Shown piece after piece: positions 36,739 to 44,826 of a DNA stretch of 64,000 bases. The notes below the pieces were generated by a model. That model did no database searches. It was not told the DNA's origin and was given only the letters and a program-made list of their open reading frames with translations. The DNA comes from Rhodospirillaceae bacterium (GTDB taxonomy: Bacteria > Pseudomonadota > Alphaproteobacteria > Dongiales > Dongiaceae). The DNA lies in NCBI GenBank assembly GCA_008012315.1, contig SSEL01000015.1, positions 28,558 through 92,557 on the forward strand, read 5' to 3'. Position 1 is the stretch's first letter; every line of letters begins with the position of its first letter. Both the position numbers and the translations under genes were made by a program.

Positions 36739-37806
36739 ATGGTCACAGGAGAAATTGTGGCGGAATTCTCGGAAGACCTCGTGGGAATCAACGAGATCGC
36801 AACCATGGCCGATGTCTCGCGACAGGCCGTGGCCAACTGGAGAGTCCGTGCAAGCGATTTCCCGCAGCCGGTCAGCGAACTGGCTTCGGGTCCAATTTTC
36901 CGGCGCTCCCAAATTCGCGCCTGGTTGAAGCGCCACAAGAGAAAAGGAAGACCGATGACTCACGTAGTTTCCACGATCAATTTGAAAGGCGGGGTGGCGA
37001 AGACAACAACCACCGTCGCCCTCGCCGAGACCTTTTCTGCCAACATGGGCAAGAAGGTGCTCGTGATCGACCTCGACCCTCAGACCAACGCCACGCTGAT
37101 GCTAATCGGCGAGGACAAATGGTTCGAACTAAACAAAAAGGAACAGACCCTTGCGCGTTTGTTCAAGGACGCAATGGATCCCGACAATCGAAAATTCAAT
37201 CTTGAGGCCACGCTCCAGAAGCGCGTCTCAGATGTCGGAGCGGCGCGCACCGTCGACCTGCTTCCGTCGAGCCTTGACCTCATCGATGTTCAGGACAAAC
37301 TCGCCTCGGCGCCGGCGGGCAAGTTCTACGCGGCCAATCCGATCGATCTGCTTTGGCGCGCGGTGAAGGGCAAGCTTGAGGACTACGACATCGTGATCGT
37401 CGACTGTCCGCCCAACCTCGGGATCATAACCTTGAACGGGCTTCGAATCTCGGACGGCTATATCATCCCAACAATCCCAGACCATCTTTCGACTTACGGC
37501 ATCCCGCAGATCATCACTCGCATCAGCGACTTTTCCGAAGCGATCTCCGAGACCATCGAGCCGGTTGGCATCGTAGCAACCAAGTACCAGGCCAATTCGA
37601 CGGTACACAACAACGTCTTGAAGCAGCTCCGCGAAGATGCCGATCTTCCCGACGTCATGGACACTATCATCCGCCAAGCGAATGCGGTTGCTGCTGCGGC
37701 TGAATTTCAGACGTATTCACGGACCCTCAAGCAGAAGTACGGATCGGAGCTGGCCAATCAGTACGATGACCTCGCCAGAGAAATCTGGTCCGCCCTGGAG
37801 GCGTGA
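36739..37806 (+). CDS. ParA-family ATPase with N-terminal HTH
   Basis: 355 aa. Residues 14-65 form a MerR/AlpA-like helix-turn-helix (LVGINEIATMADVSRQAVANW and FRRSQIRAWLKRH). A ParA/MinD ATPase follows, with deviant Walker A KGGVAKTTTT (about residue 85), DLDPQTNAT (A') and IVDCPPNLG (Walker B, about 223). HTH-ParA fusions usually autoregulate and position DNA. No ParB-like gene adjoins it, although ParB is 4 kb away. First gene of a tight four-gene plus-strand unit. Confidence 0.87.
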   Translation: MVTGEIVAEFSEDLVGINEIATMADVSRQAVANWRVRASDFPQPVSELASGPIFRRSQIRAWLKRHKRKGRPMTHVVSTINLKGGVAKTTTTVALAETFSANMGKKVLVIDLDPQTNATLMLIGEDKWFELNKKEQTLARLFKDAMDPDNRKFNLEATLQKRVSDVGAARTVDLLPSSLDLIDVQDKLASAPAGKFYAANPIDLLWRAVKGKLEDYDIVIVDCPPNLGIITLNGLRISDGYIIPTIPDHLSTYGIPQIITRISDFSEAISETIEPVGIVATKYQANSTVHNNVLKQLREDADLPDVMDTIIRQANAVAAAAEFQTYSRTLKQKYGSELANQYDDLAREIWSALEA

Positions 37807-37808
37807 CG

Positions 37809-38279
37809 ATGAATATTCGAAAAGTCCTGACAGCTCTCGTTCGCGAAGTCGCCGATGAGGCCGATCGAAACCCTGCATTCCGGGAGAGCATTGAACAAGC
37901 TCTCGGCGTGTTTAGTCCAAGCGGCCAAGTGAAATCTACGCACAAGACAGCACCGAGGACCGAAGAGCCAAAACGCCCCAGCAATCGCCGCGCGCCAGCA
38001 GCTCTGGATCCAGTCCAGTTAGCCCGCCAAGGAGAGGACGTGCTGCGCGCAGCGCTGGGCAAGCTAGACATTGAGCAGCTGCGCGATGTCGTCGCTGATT
38101 ATGGGATGGACACCGGCAAGCTTGTGATCAAGTGGCGGACCCCAGACCGCATTATAGATCGTATTGTCGAGGTCTCCCGTCAGCGCGCGCACAAGGGCAG
38201 CGCCTTTCGGGACTCTCCCTCCGACGATCCACAAGACAGGCCAGCGGCGCCAGACGCATCCGAGCCGCGCGACGGTTGA
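37809..38279 (+). CDS. Small protein downstream of ParA, unknown
   Basis: 156 aa from the ATG at 37809, 2 bp after the ParA stop. Not recognised. N-terminal helix MNIRKVLTALVREVADEADRN, a basic/Pro linker (residues 40-70), then a helical segment ALGKLDIEQLRDVVADYGMD and WRTPDRIIDRIVEVSRQRAH, and an acidic tail. It could be the centromere-binding or adaptor partner of the adjacent ParA; only position supports this. Confidence 0.6.
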   Translation: MNIRKVLTALVREVADEADRNPAFRESIEQALGVFSPSGQVKSTHKTAPRTEEPKRPSNRRAPAALDPVQLARQGEDVLRAALGKLDIEQLRDVVADYGMDTGKLVIKWRTPDRIIDRIVEVSRQRAHKGSAFRDSPSDDPQDRPAAPDASEPRDG

Positions 38280-38292
38280 TCCGGAGACGACG

Positions 38293-38874
38293 GTGACAAA
38301 CTTCGCGAACTTTCAAATCTTGGAGCCTGAGACGAAGGACCTTGTTCTCGAGCTCATGCATAATGCCGACCGGCAGCGGTCCGCGTTCATGTCGTTCGTC
38401 AATATTTGGATGGCCTTCAACGGCTGGATGGCAGCGGTCACCGAGCGGGACACTGATGCCGACATGATCCGCGACTTCTCTGCGAACGATCGCCTGGTCG
38501 ATGCATACGCCGCGCTCAGGCACGACTCGCAGCCGTTCCGTCGTCTTGTTACCGATTTTGCGGCGATGTGGCCGGTTCTAAATGTCCGCGACGTGCGCAG
38601 GAAGCTCGGTCGCGACGCCTTCTGGCGGCTCCAGCGCGATGAATTCACTACGGCTTGTGAGGCATCCAACGTCAAGCGCCAGCCTGCAATATGGACTGCC
38701 GGCGATATACCCTCATGGGAGCAGTTGTTGCGCACAATCTACCAGGTGCGGTGCAATCTGTTCCACGGTGAAAAATCGCCGCAGAACCTGCGCGACCGCC
38801 AGCTTATCCTCAAATCCGATCGCATTTTGCGGATGTTTCTCGCCGAGACCGGCTGCCTCGAGTGGCACGAATGA
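38293..38874 (+). CDS. HEPN-domain RNase candidate
   Basis: 193 aa from the GTG at 38293, which has GGAG 6 nt upstream. The helical protein ends with YQVRCNLFHGEKSPQNLRDRQ: R followed by four residues and H gives the Rx4-6H motif of HEPN ribonucleases, and NLFHGxK recurs in many HEPN proteins. Its N-terminal half (FVNIWMAFNGWMAAV) fits the first HEPN helices. HEPN proteins often act as RNA-cleaving toxins in defence and toxin-antitoxin modules. Tight operon with the ParA gene. Confidence 0.65.
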   Translation: MTNFANFQILEPETKDLVLELMHNADRQRSAFMSFVNIWMAFNGWMAAVTERDTDADMIRDFSANDRLVDAYAALRHDSQPFRRLVTDFAAMWPVLNVRDVRRKLGRDAFWRLQRDEFTTACEASNVKRQPAIWTAGDIPSWEQLLRTIYQVRCNLFHGEKSPQNLRDRQLILKSDRILRMFLAETGCLEWHE

Positions 38875-40160
38875 CCGCGGCCACCCTCTCGGTCTGGAAC
38901 GCCCAGAAGATCGTTCCGCTCACCGGTCACCGTCACCATAGACATGCGCGCCATCCAGTTGCGCCGGACTTCCAGGCGCCAGCGCCTGCTGCTTCCATCT
39001 CATTCGGCCCGACGGCCCTAGCCGCAGCTATGGCTCGCACGGCGACTCTCCTGAATGCATCGCCGGAACTTCTCTCACGCCTGAAAGACAGCGCCCTGAA
39101 CGACGCTGAGATCTTAATCGCCGACGGCCCCGTATTCGCCCTCACGCCTTACATCGAGTCGCTTGCCGATACCGAGCGAACTCACTTCGCCGCACGCATG
39201 GGGGCTGGCATTACCGATCTCTACATGAACGGTTTGGGCTATGTTTGGCGCGACAACGCGGTCTGTCTCGCATCAACGCTCAACCCCCATGCCGATTTCC
39301 TCTATTCGGGCGGCAGCGCGTGCGGCCACGGGGTAGTGCTGGCAGAGGCTCATGGAACCTTCGCAGCGAGCGTCACTGACGCCAAGGTCGCCGCTCAGGC
39401 GCGGAACAAATATCTTCGGCAGGTTCGGCCCTTCGTCACGACGATGTCACCTTATGGCGAGGTGATCCATGGCTATTCGGTCGCGTTTGGATCGAAGCCA
39501 GGAACAACGGGCGCCTTCCTCCGGCTTTCAGAAACCCAGCGCGGGAAATCGCGGAAGCGACCGTCGGCGCCGTCCCAACAGCCTGCGGCCACCGGCGGCG
39601 CAATTCCCACTCAAATGGCGCTCTCCTCGCACCGATCCAACTTCATCCTCATGGACGCGCTTCCGATCGCCGATTGGATCGACTGGACAAGAGGCTTGCG
39701 CGACCTGCCATCTGACACCGAACCGGTCGCGTTCTTCAGATTGGAATATGCGGGCAGGGCCTTTCTCGCCTGCGCGGACTCGCTCTCGCCGTTCCGTGCG
39801 CCGTTCGTCTGGATAGATGATCTGGTTGACCATCCGCTGTGGCGACATCGGTGGCGTCGGCACTTCCCAGATAGACTCCCATTTCTAAGATGGTTCGTCA
39901 TCGAAGAGAACGCTGGCGAACGGTTCTTAAACGCTTTAAGCGCACTGATCCGTCTTGACGATCGGACACTCCCCGCAACTCTGGACCTTCCGAGCGGTGA
40001 CTTCGTCGGATCGTCTGACGGAGCTGCCTTGATCACAAGGCGAGACGGTGTGCCTTACGACTACGCCTTGTTTCGGGATGGGCTGGCGCTGCTGGGCAGC
40101 CCGCCGCCGCGCCGCATCGCTGGCCACCGCATCTGGCATCCGAAGCATGGCCTCGAATAG
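38871..40160 (+). CDS. Hypothetical protein of the ParA/HEPN operon
   Basis: 429 aa from the ATG at 38871, which overlaps the HEPN stop (ATGA); an ATG 9 bp earlier is also possible. Not recognised. It has an N-terminal His/Pro-rich stretch (HRHHRHARHP), a middle part with LYMNGLGYVWRDNAVCLASTLN and GGSACGHGVVLAEAHG, a basic linker near residue 225, and a Trp-rich C-terminal domain (WIDDLVDHPLWRHRWRRHFP). No membrane segment or signal peptide. Its translation is coupled to the HEPN gene, so it may modulate that protein. Confidence 0.55.
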   Translation: MTAATLSVWNAQKIVPLTGHRHHRHARHPVAPDFQAPAPAASISFGPTALAAAMARTATLLNASPELLSRLKDSALNDAEILIADGPVFALTPYIESLADTERTHFAARMGAGITDLYMNGLGYVWRDNAVCLASTLNPHADFLYSGGSACGHGVVLAEAHGTFAASVTDAKVAAQARNKYLRQVRPFVTTMSPYGEVIHGYSVAFGSKPGTTGAFLRLSETQRGKSRKRPSAPSQQPAATGGAIPTQMALSSHRSNFILMDALPIADWIDWTRGLRDLPSDTEPVAFFRLEYAGRAFLACADSLSPFRAPFVWIDDLVDHPLWRHRWRRHFPDRLPFLRWFVIEENAGERFLNALSALIRLDDRTLPATLDLPSGDFVGSSDGAALITRRDGVPYDYALFRDGLALLGSPPPRRIAGHRIWHPKHGLE

Positions 40161-40249
40161 AGCATCGCGCGCTCGGCTCGGTCTGTCGTGATGGAGCGAC
40201 GCTGCTCCTCCCATAGCCGAAATTGCACCGACACGGAAAGGCGAACTAA

Positions 40250-40318
40250 GGGGAATGCCTTCCCCCTGGCCGGCGCCTGGGTCGCCGGCACACCCCCTTC
40301 TGCGGGGTGGTCCCCGCA
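40250..40318 (+). terminator. Three consecutive hairpins
   Basis: Three perfect stems in 69 bp: GGGGAA/TTCCCC (40250-40265), GCCGGCG/CGCCGGC (40269-40289) and TGCGGGG/CCCCGCA (40301-40318). They lie 90 bp after the preceding stop codon and 40-110 bp before the DUF932 leader, marking the cargo/core boundary. They could terminate cargo transcription, though U tracts are absent. Confidence 0.45.
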
Positions 40319-40356
40319 ACGCCCCCCAATAGAGTGAGAGTGCAGACCGAATTGCC

Positions 40357-40404
40357 GTGACGGGTTTAGGGCTGGAGGAGAGGCCTCCGGCGCCCGTCAT
40401 GGAG
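40357..40404 (+). ncRNA. Structured 40-nt leader of the DUF932 gene (repeat family 1, copy 1)
   Basis: GACGGG (40359-40364) pairs with CCCGTC (40393-40398); an inner GGAGG (40374-40378) pairs with CCTCC (40384-40388). GGAG at 40401-40404 is the Shine-Dalgarno site. The ParB gene has the same 40-nt outer-stem span, a different but still pairing inner stem, and the same 9-nt GGAG-to-ATG spacing. Probably a cis-regulatory RNA or a protein-binding site. Confidence 0.55.
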
Positions 40405-40413
40405 TTTCGTCCC

Positions 40414-41607
40414 ATGAATGTGCAGGTTCTCGATGCGCGCCGCGACGTGAGCGGCGGCTACAAGGTCGATGTGCGCCGCGGCGAGCGCGTCGGACGCGTC
40501 TCGTCGGAATGGTTCTCGCGGCCCGACGACGAACGCTATCTGTCTCTGTCCGATCTCGCGCGCACGGTCCGCGAGCGCTCCGAACGAAGCCGGACGCGCG
40601 TGGTGGAGAGCGCTCTCATCCATGTCGAGGCAAACCGCTCCGACCCCGAGCGGCTGTCGCTTCTCCTGCCGGGCGCAGATGCGCCCGTGGCGCCGACCCA
40701 TTGGAGCTTCGGCCAGCTCGCGAGCCTGGTCGGCGCGCCAGCAGCCTATCTGCGCCAGCTCCCTGCAGCGCTCGCGGGCATCAACCTGCAATATGGCCTG
40801 ACCTCGCATCGCGCAGAGCAGGTCAAGACCCTCGAACTCGAAGAGGGCCGCGTCGAGCTGCGCGCCGTCACCGGCCCCGACTACGGCCGCATCCACGACT
40901 ACGAGCTGGTTGAAGCTGTGCAGCGCATCGCCGGCAACGGCACCGGCGACACCCGCTGGAAAGTGCCGGGCGTGCTCGACTGGTCGACCGGCATCTACAA
41001 TCCCCGCGTTGACATCACCAAGGATACCACAACGCTCTATGCGTCGGATCGCGACGTGTTCCTCTTTCTCGTCGACGATCTCAATTCGATCGAGGCCGGT
41101 CGGCTGCCAGACGGATCGCCTGATCTCTACTTCCGCGGCTTCTATGTCTGGAATTCAGAAGTCGGCGCTCGCACCCTCGGCATGGCCAGCTTCTACCTGC
41201 GCGCGGTCTGCCAGAATCGGAATCTATGGGGCGTGGAGGATTTCGAGGAGATCACAATCCGCCATTCCAAATATGCCGCGTCGCGCTTCGCGCATGAGGC
41301 GGCTCCGGCGTTGTTGAATTTCGCGAACTCATCGCCGATGCCCTTCGTCAACGGGATCAAGGCGGCCCGTGAGCGGATCGTGGCCAGGACCGACGAGGAC
41401 CGCACCGACTTCCTGCGCCGGCGCGGTTTCTCCAAGGCCGAAAGCGGCAAGATCATCGATGCCGTGCTCGCCGAAGAAGGCCGTCCGCCCGAGAGCATCT
41501 TCGATTTTGTCCAGGGCATCACGGCCGTCGCCCGCGACAAGCCGCACCAGGACGCCCGCCTCGAGATGGAAGGCAAGGCGAAGAAGTTGCTCGACCGCGC
41601 GGCCTGA
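40414..41607 (+). CDS. DUF932 (plasmid/ICE) protein
   Basis: 397 aa from the ATG at 40414. The start is chosen because GGAG-N9-ATG matches the ParB leader exactly; the ATG at 40399 overlaps that Shine-Dalgarno site. DUF932 landmarks: WSFGQLASLVGAPAAYLRQLP, LRAVTGPDYGRIHDYELVEAV, RGFYVWNSEVGARTLGM and YLRAVCQNRNLWG. DUF932 proteins are common on conjugative plasmids and ICEs, and some are thought to assist recombination or anti-restriction; function here is unknown. First gene of the ICE core operon. Confidence 0.85.
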   Translation: MNVQVLDARRDVSGGYKVDVRRGERVGRVSSEWFSRPDDERYLSLSDLARTVRERSERSRTRVVESALIHVEANRSDPERLSLLLPGADAPVAPTHWSFGQLASLVGAPAAYLRQLPAALAGINLQYGLTSHRAEQVKTLELEEGRVELRAVTGPDYGRIHDYELVEAVQRIAGNGTGDTRWKVPGVLDWSTGIYNPRVDITKDTTTLYASDRDVFLFLVDDLNSIEAGRLPDGSPDLYFRGFYVWNSEVGARTLGMASFYLRAVCQNRNLWGVEDFEEITIRHSKYAASRFAHEAAPALLNFANSSPMPFVNGIKAARERIVARTDEDRTDFLRRRGFSKAESGKIIDAVLAEEGRPPESIFDFVQGITAVARDKPHQDARLEMEGKAKKLLDRAA

Positions 41608-41723
41608 CTTCCGTGAAGCCGGGGATGCGGCTTTCCGTATCTCCGGCTCCACGCCTTCGTGTCTTTACGTTCACCGGATCGTGGCGCTGCCCCCTTCAGA
41701 GGAAGAGGGCGGCGCTTCGCTTC

Positions 41724-41771
41724 GTGACGGGTTTCAGCCCGAGAGAGAGGCTTTCGGGGCCCGTCGCGGAG
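41724..41771 (+). ncRNA. Structured 40-nt leader of the ParB gene (repeat family 1, copy 2)
   Basis: GACGGG (41726-41731) pairs with CCCGTC (41760-41765); inner CCCGA (41738-41742) pairs with TCGGG (41754-41758). The outer stem sequence and total span (40 nt) equal those of the DUF932 leader, while the inner stem differs in sequence but keeps pairing. GGAG at 41768-41771 lies 9 nt before the ATG. Confidence 0.55.
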
Positions 41772-41780
41772 TATATCCCG

Positions 41781-43925
41781 ATGGCTACTGCTGTTCAGAA
41801 GATCACCCTGTCGTCCTCGCGCGACATTCCCTTCAACAAGCTGGTCCTGTCCCAGTCCAACGTCCGACGCGTGAAGGCCGGCGTCTCGATTGAGGAGCTG
41901 GCCGAGGACATCGGCCGGCGCACCCTTCTTCAGGGCTTGAGCGTCCGGCCGGTCCTCGACGCCGAGGGCGCCGAAACCGGCATGTTCGAGATCCCCGCCG
42001 GCGGCAGGCGCTATCGCGCGCTCGAACTGCTGGTGAAGCAGAAGCGCCTGGCCAAGACCGCGCTGATCCCGTGCGTGGTTCGCGACGCGGGCAGCGGCAT
42101 TCTCGCCGAAGACGACTATCTCGCCGAGAACATCCAGCGTGCCCCGCTGCATCCGTTGGATCAGTTTCGCGCCTTCCAGGCCCTGCGCGAGAAGGGCCGA
42201 TCCGAGGAGGACATCGCCGCCGCCTTCTTCACCTCCGTCAACGTCGTGAAGCAGCGTCTGCGCCTCGCCTCGGTCTCGCCGGCTTTGCTCGATGTCTATG
42301 CCGAAGACGGCATGTCGCTCGAGCAGCTCATGGCCTTCACCGTCACCGGCGACCACGCCCGCCAGGAGCAGGTCTGGCAGGCCGTCTCTGGCTCCTGGCA
42401 GAAGGAGCCCTATCAGATCCGCCGCATGCTAACCGAGAAGACGGTGCGCGCCTCCGACCGCCGGGCTGTCTTCGTCGGCCTCGACGCCTATGAGGCCGCG
42501 GGCGGTGTGGTGCTGCGCGATCTGTTCCAGTCCGACGACGGCGGTTGGCTCGAAGACGTCGCGTTGCTCGACGGCTTGGTCGCCGAGAAGCTGAAGACCG
42601 AGGCGGAAGTTATCGCCGCCGAGGGCTGGAAGTGGATCGAGGTGGCAATCGACTTCCCCTACGGCCACACCCGCGGTCTGCGCGAATTGGAGGGCGTGGC
42701 GACCGACCTCACGGCCGAGGAACAGGCGACGATCGAGGCGCTCAACGCCGAATACGCCAAGCTCGAAGCCGAGTATGACGGGGCCGATGAGCTGCCCGAC
42801 GAGGTGGACCAGCGGCTCGGCGAGATCGAGACCGCGCTGGCCGCCTTCGACGATCGGCCCGTCACCTACCAGCCGGCCGACATTGCCCGCGCCGGTGTGT
42901 TCGTCGGCATCGACGCCGAGGGCGCGTTGTCGGTCGATCGCGGCTATGTCCGGCCCGAGGACGAGGCGCCCGTGGTCGAACCGGACCACGGCGTCAATGG
43001 CGAGGCCTTCGTCGCGTCCCCCGAAAGCGTGGCCACGGCGGCGCCCGTCATCCAACGCGCCGTCATCACGATCGGCGGACAGGCCGCCGGACCCGACGAC
43101 GAGGATGACGAGGAGCTGAAGCCGTTGCCGGATCGTCTGGTGACCGAGCTGACGGCCGAACGGACGCTGGCGCTGCAGGACAGGCTCGCCAACATGCCGT
43201 CCGTGGCGTTCCAAGCCGTGCTGCACAAGTTCTGCCTCGACGTCTTCTCCCGCTACTTCGCCTACGGCACGGCGATGGAGGTGTCGGTGCGCAGCACCAG
43301 CTTCCCGGCGCAGGCCCAGGGGCTGAAGGACACGCCGGCCGCCAAGGCGATCGACGCGCGCCGCAAGGCCTGGGAGGATCGGATGCCGAAGAACAAGGCC
43401 GACCTCTGGGACTGGCTCACCGGCCTCACGGGCGATGAGCAGGCGGCGCTCTTCGCGCACTGCGCTTCGTTCGGCGTTAACGCGCTCCACGAGAAGGGCG
43501 ACCGCTACGGCGGTGGCGTCTCGCCGCACACCGTCGAGCAGCGTATCGCCGATGCCGATCGTATCGCCAGGGCCGTCGATCTCGACATGGTGGACGCCGG
43601 CTGGCGCCCGACCGTCGAGAACTACCTCGGCCGCGTCCCGAAGGCGCGCATCATGGAAGCGGTGCGCGAAGGCGCCGGCGAGCGGGCTGCCCAGCTCATC
43701 GACCATCTCAAGAAGGGCGACATGGCCAAGGAGGCCGAACGGCTCCTGGCCGAGACGGGCTGGCTGCCCGAGCCGCTCAGGATGGCGGACACGCAGGAAG
43801 CGGCGGCAAGCGAAGCCGCAGATGGCGATGTCGACGGCGAGGAGCTGCCGGAATTCCTCACCGAGGACGACGAGGAAGCGGCAGCCGACGAAGCGGATGA
43901 GCCGCACATGGACGCCGCTGAGTAG
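41781..43925 (+). CDS. parB: ParB/RepB/Spo0J-family protein (long)
   Basis: 714 aa from the ATG at 41781; the upstream open frame covers the structured leader. N-terminal ParB nuclease-like fold: IPFNKLVLSQSNVRRVKAGVSIEELAEDI, IPAGGRRYRALELLVKQKRL and LAENIQRAPLHPLDQFRAFQAL. An HTH region follows (SEEDIAAAFFTSVNVVKQRLRLASVS). The C-terminal 400 residues include two very acidic stretches (about 490-520 and 690-714). Most likely a DNA-binding protein for partition or transcription of the excised element. A long antisense open frame here is a shadow. Confidence 0.88.
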   Translation: MATAVQKITLSSSRDIPFNKLVLSQSNVRRVKAGVSIEELAEDIGRRTLLQGLSVRPVLDAEGAETGMFEIPAGGRRYRALELLVKQKRLAKTALIPCVVRDAGSGILAEDDYLAENIQRAPLHPLDQFRAFQALREKGRSEEDIAAAFFTSVNVVKQRLRLASVSPALLDVYAEDGMSLEQLMAFTVTGDHARQEQVWQAVSGSWQKEPYQIRRMLTEKTVRASDRRAVFVGLDAYEAAGGVVLRDLFQSDDGGWLEDVALLDGLVAEKLKTEAEVIAAEGWKWIEVAIDFPYGHTRGLRELEGVATDLTAEEQATIEALNAEYAKLEAEYDGADELPDEVDQRLGEIETALAAFDDRPVTYQPADIARAGVFVGIDAEGALSVDRGYVRPEDEAPVVEPDHGVNGEAFVASPESVATAAPVIQRAVITIGGQAAGPDDEDDEELKPLPDRLVTELTAERTLALQDRLANMPSVAFQAVLHKFCLDVFSRYFAYGTAMEVSVRSTSFPAQAQGLKDTPAAKAIDARRKAWEDRMPKNKADLWDWLTGLTGDEQAALFAHCASFGVNALHEKGDRYGGGVSPHTVEQRIADADRIARAVDLDMVDAGWRPTVENYLGRVPKARIMEAVREGAGERAAQLIDHLKKGDMAKEAERLLAETGWLPEPLRMADTQEAAASEAADGDVDGEELPEFLTEDDEEAAADEADEPHMDAAE

Positions 43926-43937
43926 CTTCACCACCAG

Positions 43938-43961
43938 GCGGGGCGGCTTCGGTCGTCCCGC
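43938..43961 (+). terminator. 10-bp hairpin with UUCG tetraloop after parB
   Basis: GCGGGGCGGC and GTCGTCCCGC pair over 10 bp (two G-U pairs) closed by the very stable C(UUCG)G loop, 12 bp after the parB stop and followed by GCTTCTTTC. Probable terminator or mRNA 3'-end stabiliser. Confidence 0.55.
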
Positions 43962-44029
43962 GCTTCTTTCAGTCCAACCGAACCCACAGCCCGGCCACGC
44001 GCCAGGCTTTTCGCATTTCGGAGGCCAGC

Positions 44030-44446
44030 ATGCCGCTCTTCACCATCGAGACGACCTACCGTTTGCCGGTAGACCGGCAACGGACCTACGAAGCCGATGC
44101 GCTCGACCAAGCCTGCGATCTCGCCATCGCCGACGAAGGCTGGGACGATGAGAAGTCGGATGTCGAGACTTCCGGCGACACTTACGTCACCGGCGCCTGG
44201 GAAGGCCGCGACGCCGCCTATAGCGGTCGCGCGCTAGACGTTTCCTCCTGCTTCGATGAGCAGCTCCAGCGCAAGGCCGCGCATTTCGAGGTCCTGCTTG
44301 GTTTGCTCAAGGTCTTCGCCCACGCGCTCAACGGGGAGCCGACCGACGGGCCGTTCTGGCGTCGGCGCTTGGTGGACGCGATCGCCAAAGCCGAGGCGAT
44401 TATTGCCTGCGCGCCCGATCCTCATACGGATGGAGACGTGTCATGA
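44030..44446 (+). CDS. ICE core hypothetical protein
   Basis: 138 aa, preceded by GGAGG at about 44020. Not recognised. It begins MPLFTIETTYRLPVDRQRTYEA, with an acidic middle and a helical C-terminus with FWRRRLVDAIAKAEAIIACA. Small proteins of this kind commonly sit between parB and the large methylase-helicase in alphaproteobacterial ICEs. It overlaps the next gene by 4 bp. Confidence 0.65.
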   Translation: MPLFTIETTYRLPVDRQRTYEADALDQACDLAIADEGWDDEKSDVETSGDTYVTGAWEGRDAAYSGRALDVSSCFDEQLQRKAAHFEVLLGLLKVFAHALNGEPTDGPFWRRRLVDAIAKAEAIIACAPDPHTDGDVS

Positions 44447-44658
44447 CCGAGCAGCCGACCTCGCGCCGCGTCGTCTTCCAATACCTCGTCCCAGTCCATG
44501 TCGAGGTCGAGGATGACGAGGTGTGTCGCGTCACGGTCATCGACGAGACGCCTGTCAGGAATCCGACCGTCGTCGAAGGCGATGCCAGCTACTTAGCGGA
44601 AGCGGTCGCCGCCGCGGACGACGGCCAGGCGTGGCCGTCCTGGCAGTTCGGATATTGA
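44443..44658 (+). CDS. ICE core small acidic protein
   Basis: 71 aa, start overlapping the previous stop (ATGA). Not recognised. The sequence is acidic with beta-strand-like character (VVFQYLVPVHVEVEDDEVCRV) and ends WPSWQFGY. Followed by a strong terminator at 44675. Its acidic, DNA-mimic-like composition would suit an inhibitor, but no family assignment is possible. Confidence 0.6.
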   Translation: MTEQPTSRRVVFQYLVPVHVEVEDDEVCRVTVIDETPVRNPTVVEGDASYLAEAVAAADDGQAWPSWQFGY

Positions 44659-44674
44659 GGATCGCCTTGATCTC

Positions 44675-44700
44675 GGCGCCCCGCCTTCCGGCGGGGCGCC
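44675..44700 (+). terminator. Strong hairpin terminator
   Basis: GGCGCCCCGCC (44675-44685), loop TTCC, GGCGGGGCGCC (44690-44700): a perfect 11-bp GC stem followed by ATTTCTTA, directly after the preceding small gene. Confidence 0.7.
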
Positions 44701-44759
44701 ATTTCTTATGCCGGCTACGCCCGCGACATTAAGAGGAAGAGGTCGGCCGGAAGGGGTTT

Positions 44760-44796
44760 GAGCCGGTGCGGTCGAAGAGAGAGCGCCGGTCGGCTC
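44760..44796 (+). ncRNA. Possible third structured leader, before the methylase-helicase gene
   Basis: GAGCCG (44760-44765) pairs with CGGCTC (44791-44796), preceded by GGGGTTT and enclosing GAAGAGAGAG. It shares the GGGTTT...GAGAGAG layout with the DUF932 and ParB leaders but the span is 37 nt and the match weaker. The Shine-Dalgarno GAGG is at 44815-44818. Confidence 0.35.
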
Positions 44797-44826
44797 ATCC
44801 GTTCCCGCTCTCCCGAGGTTCCCTTC

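Noticed and set aside
42429..43934. 501-codon minus-strand open frame
   Set aside because: Antisense shadow of parB, which has clear ParB motifs; no ribosome site.
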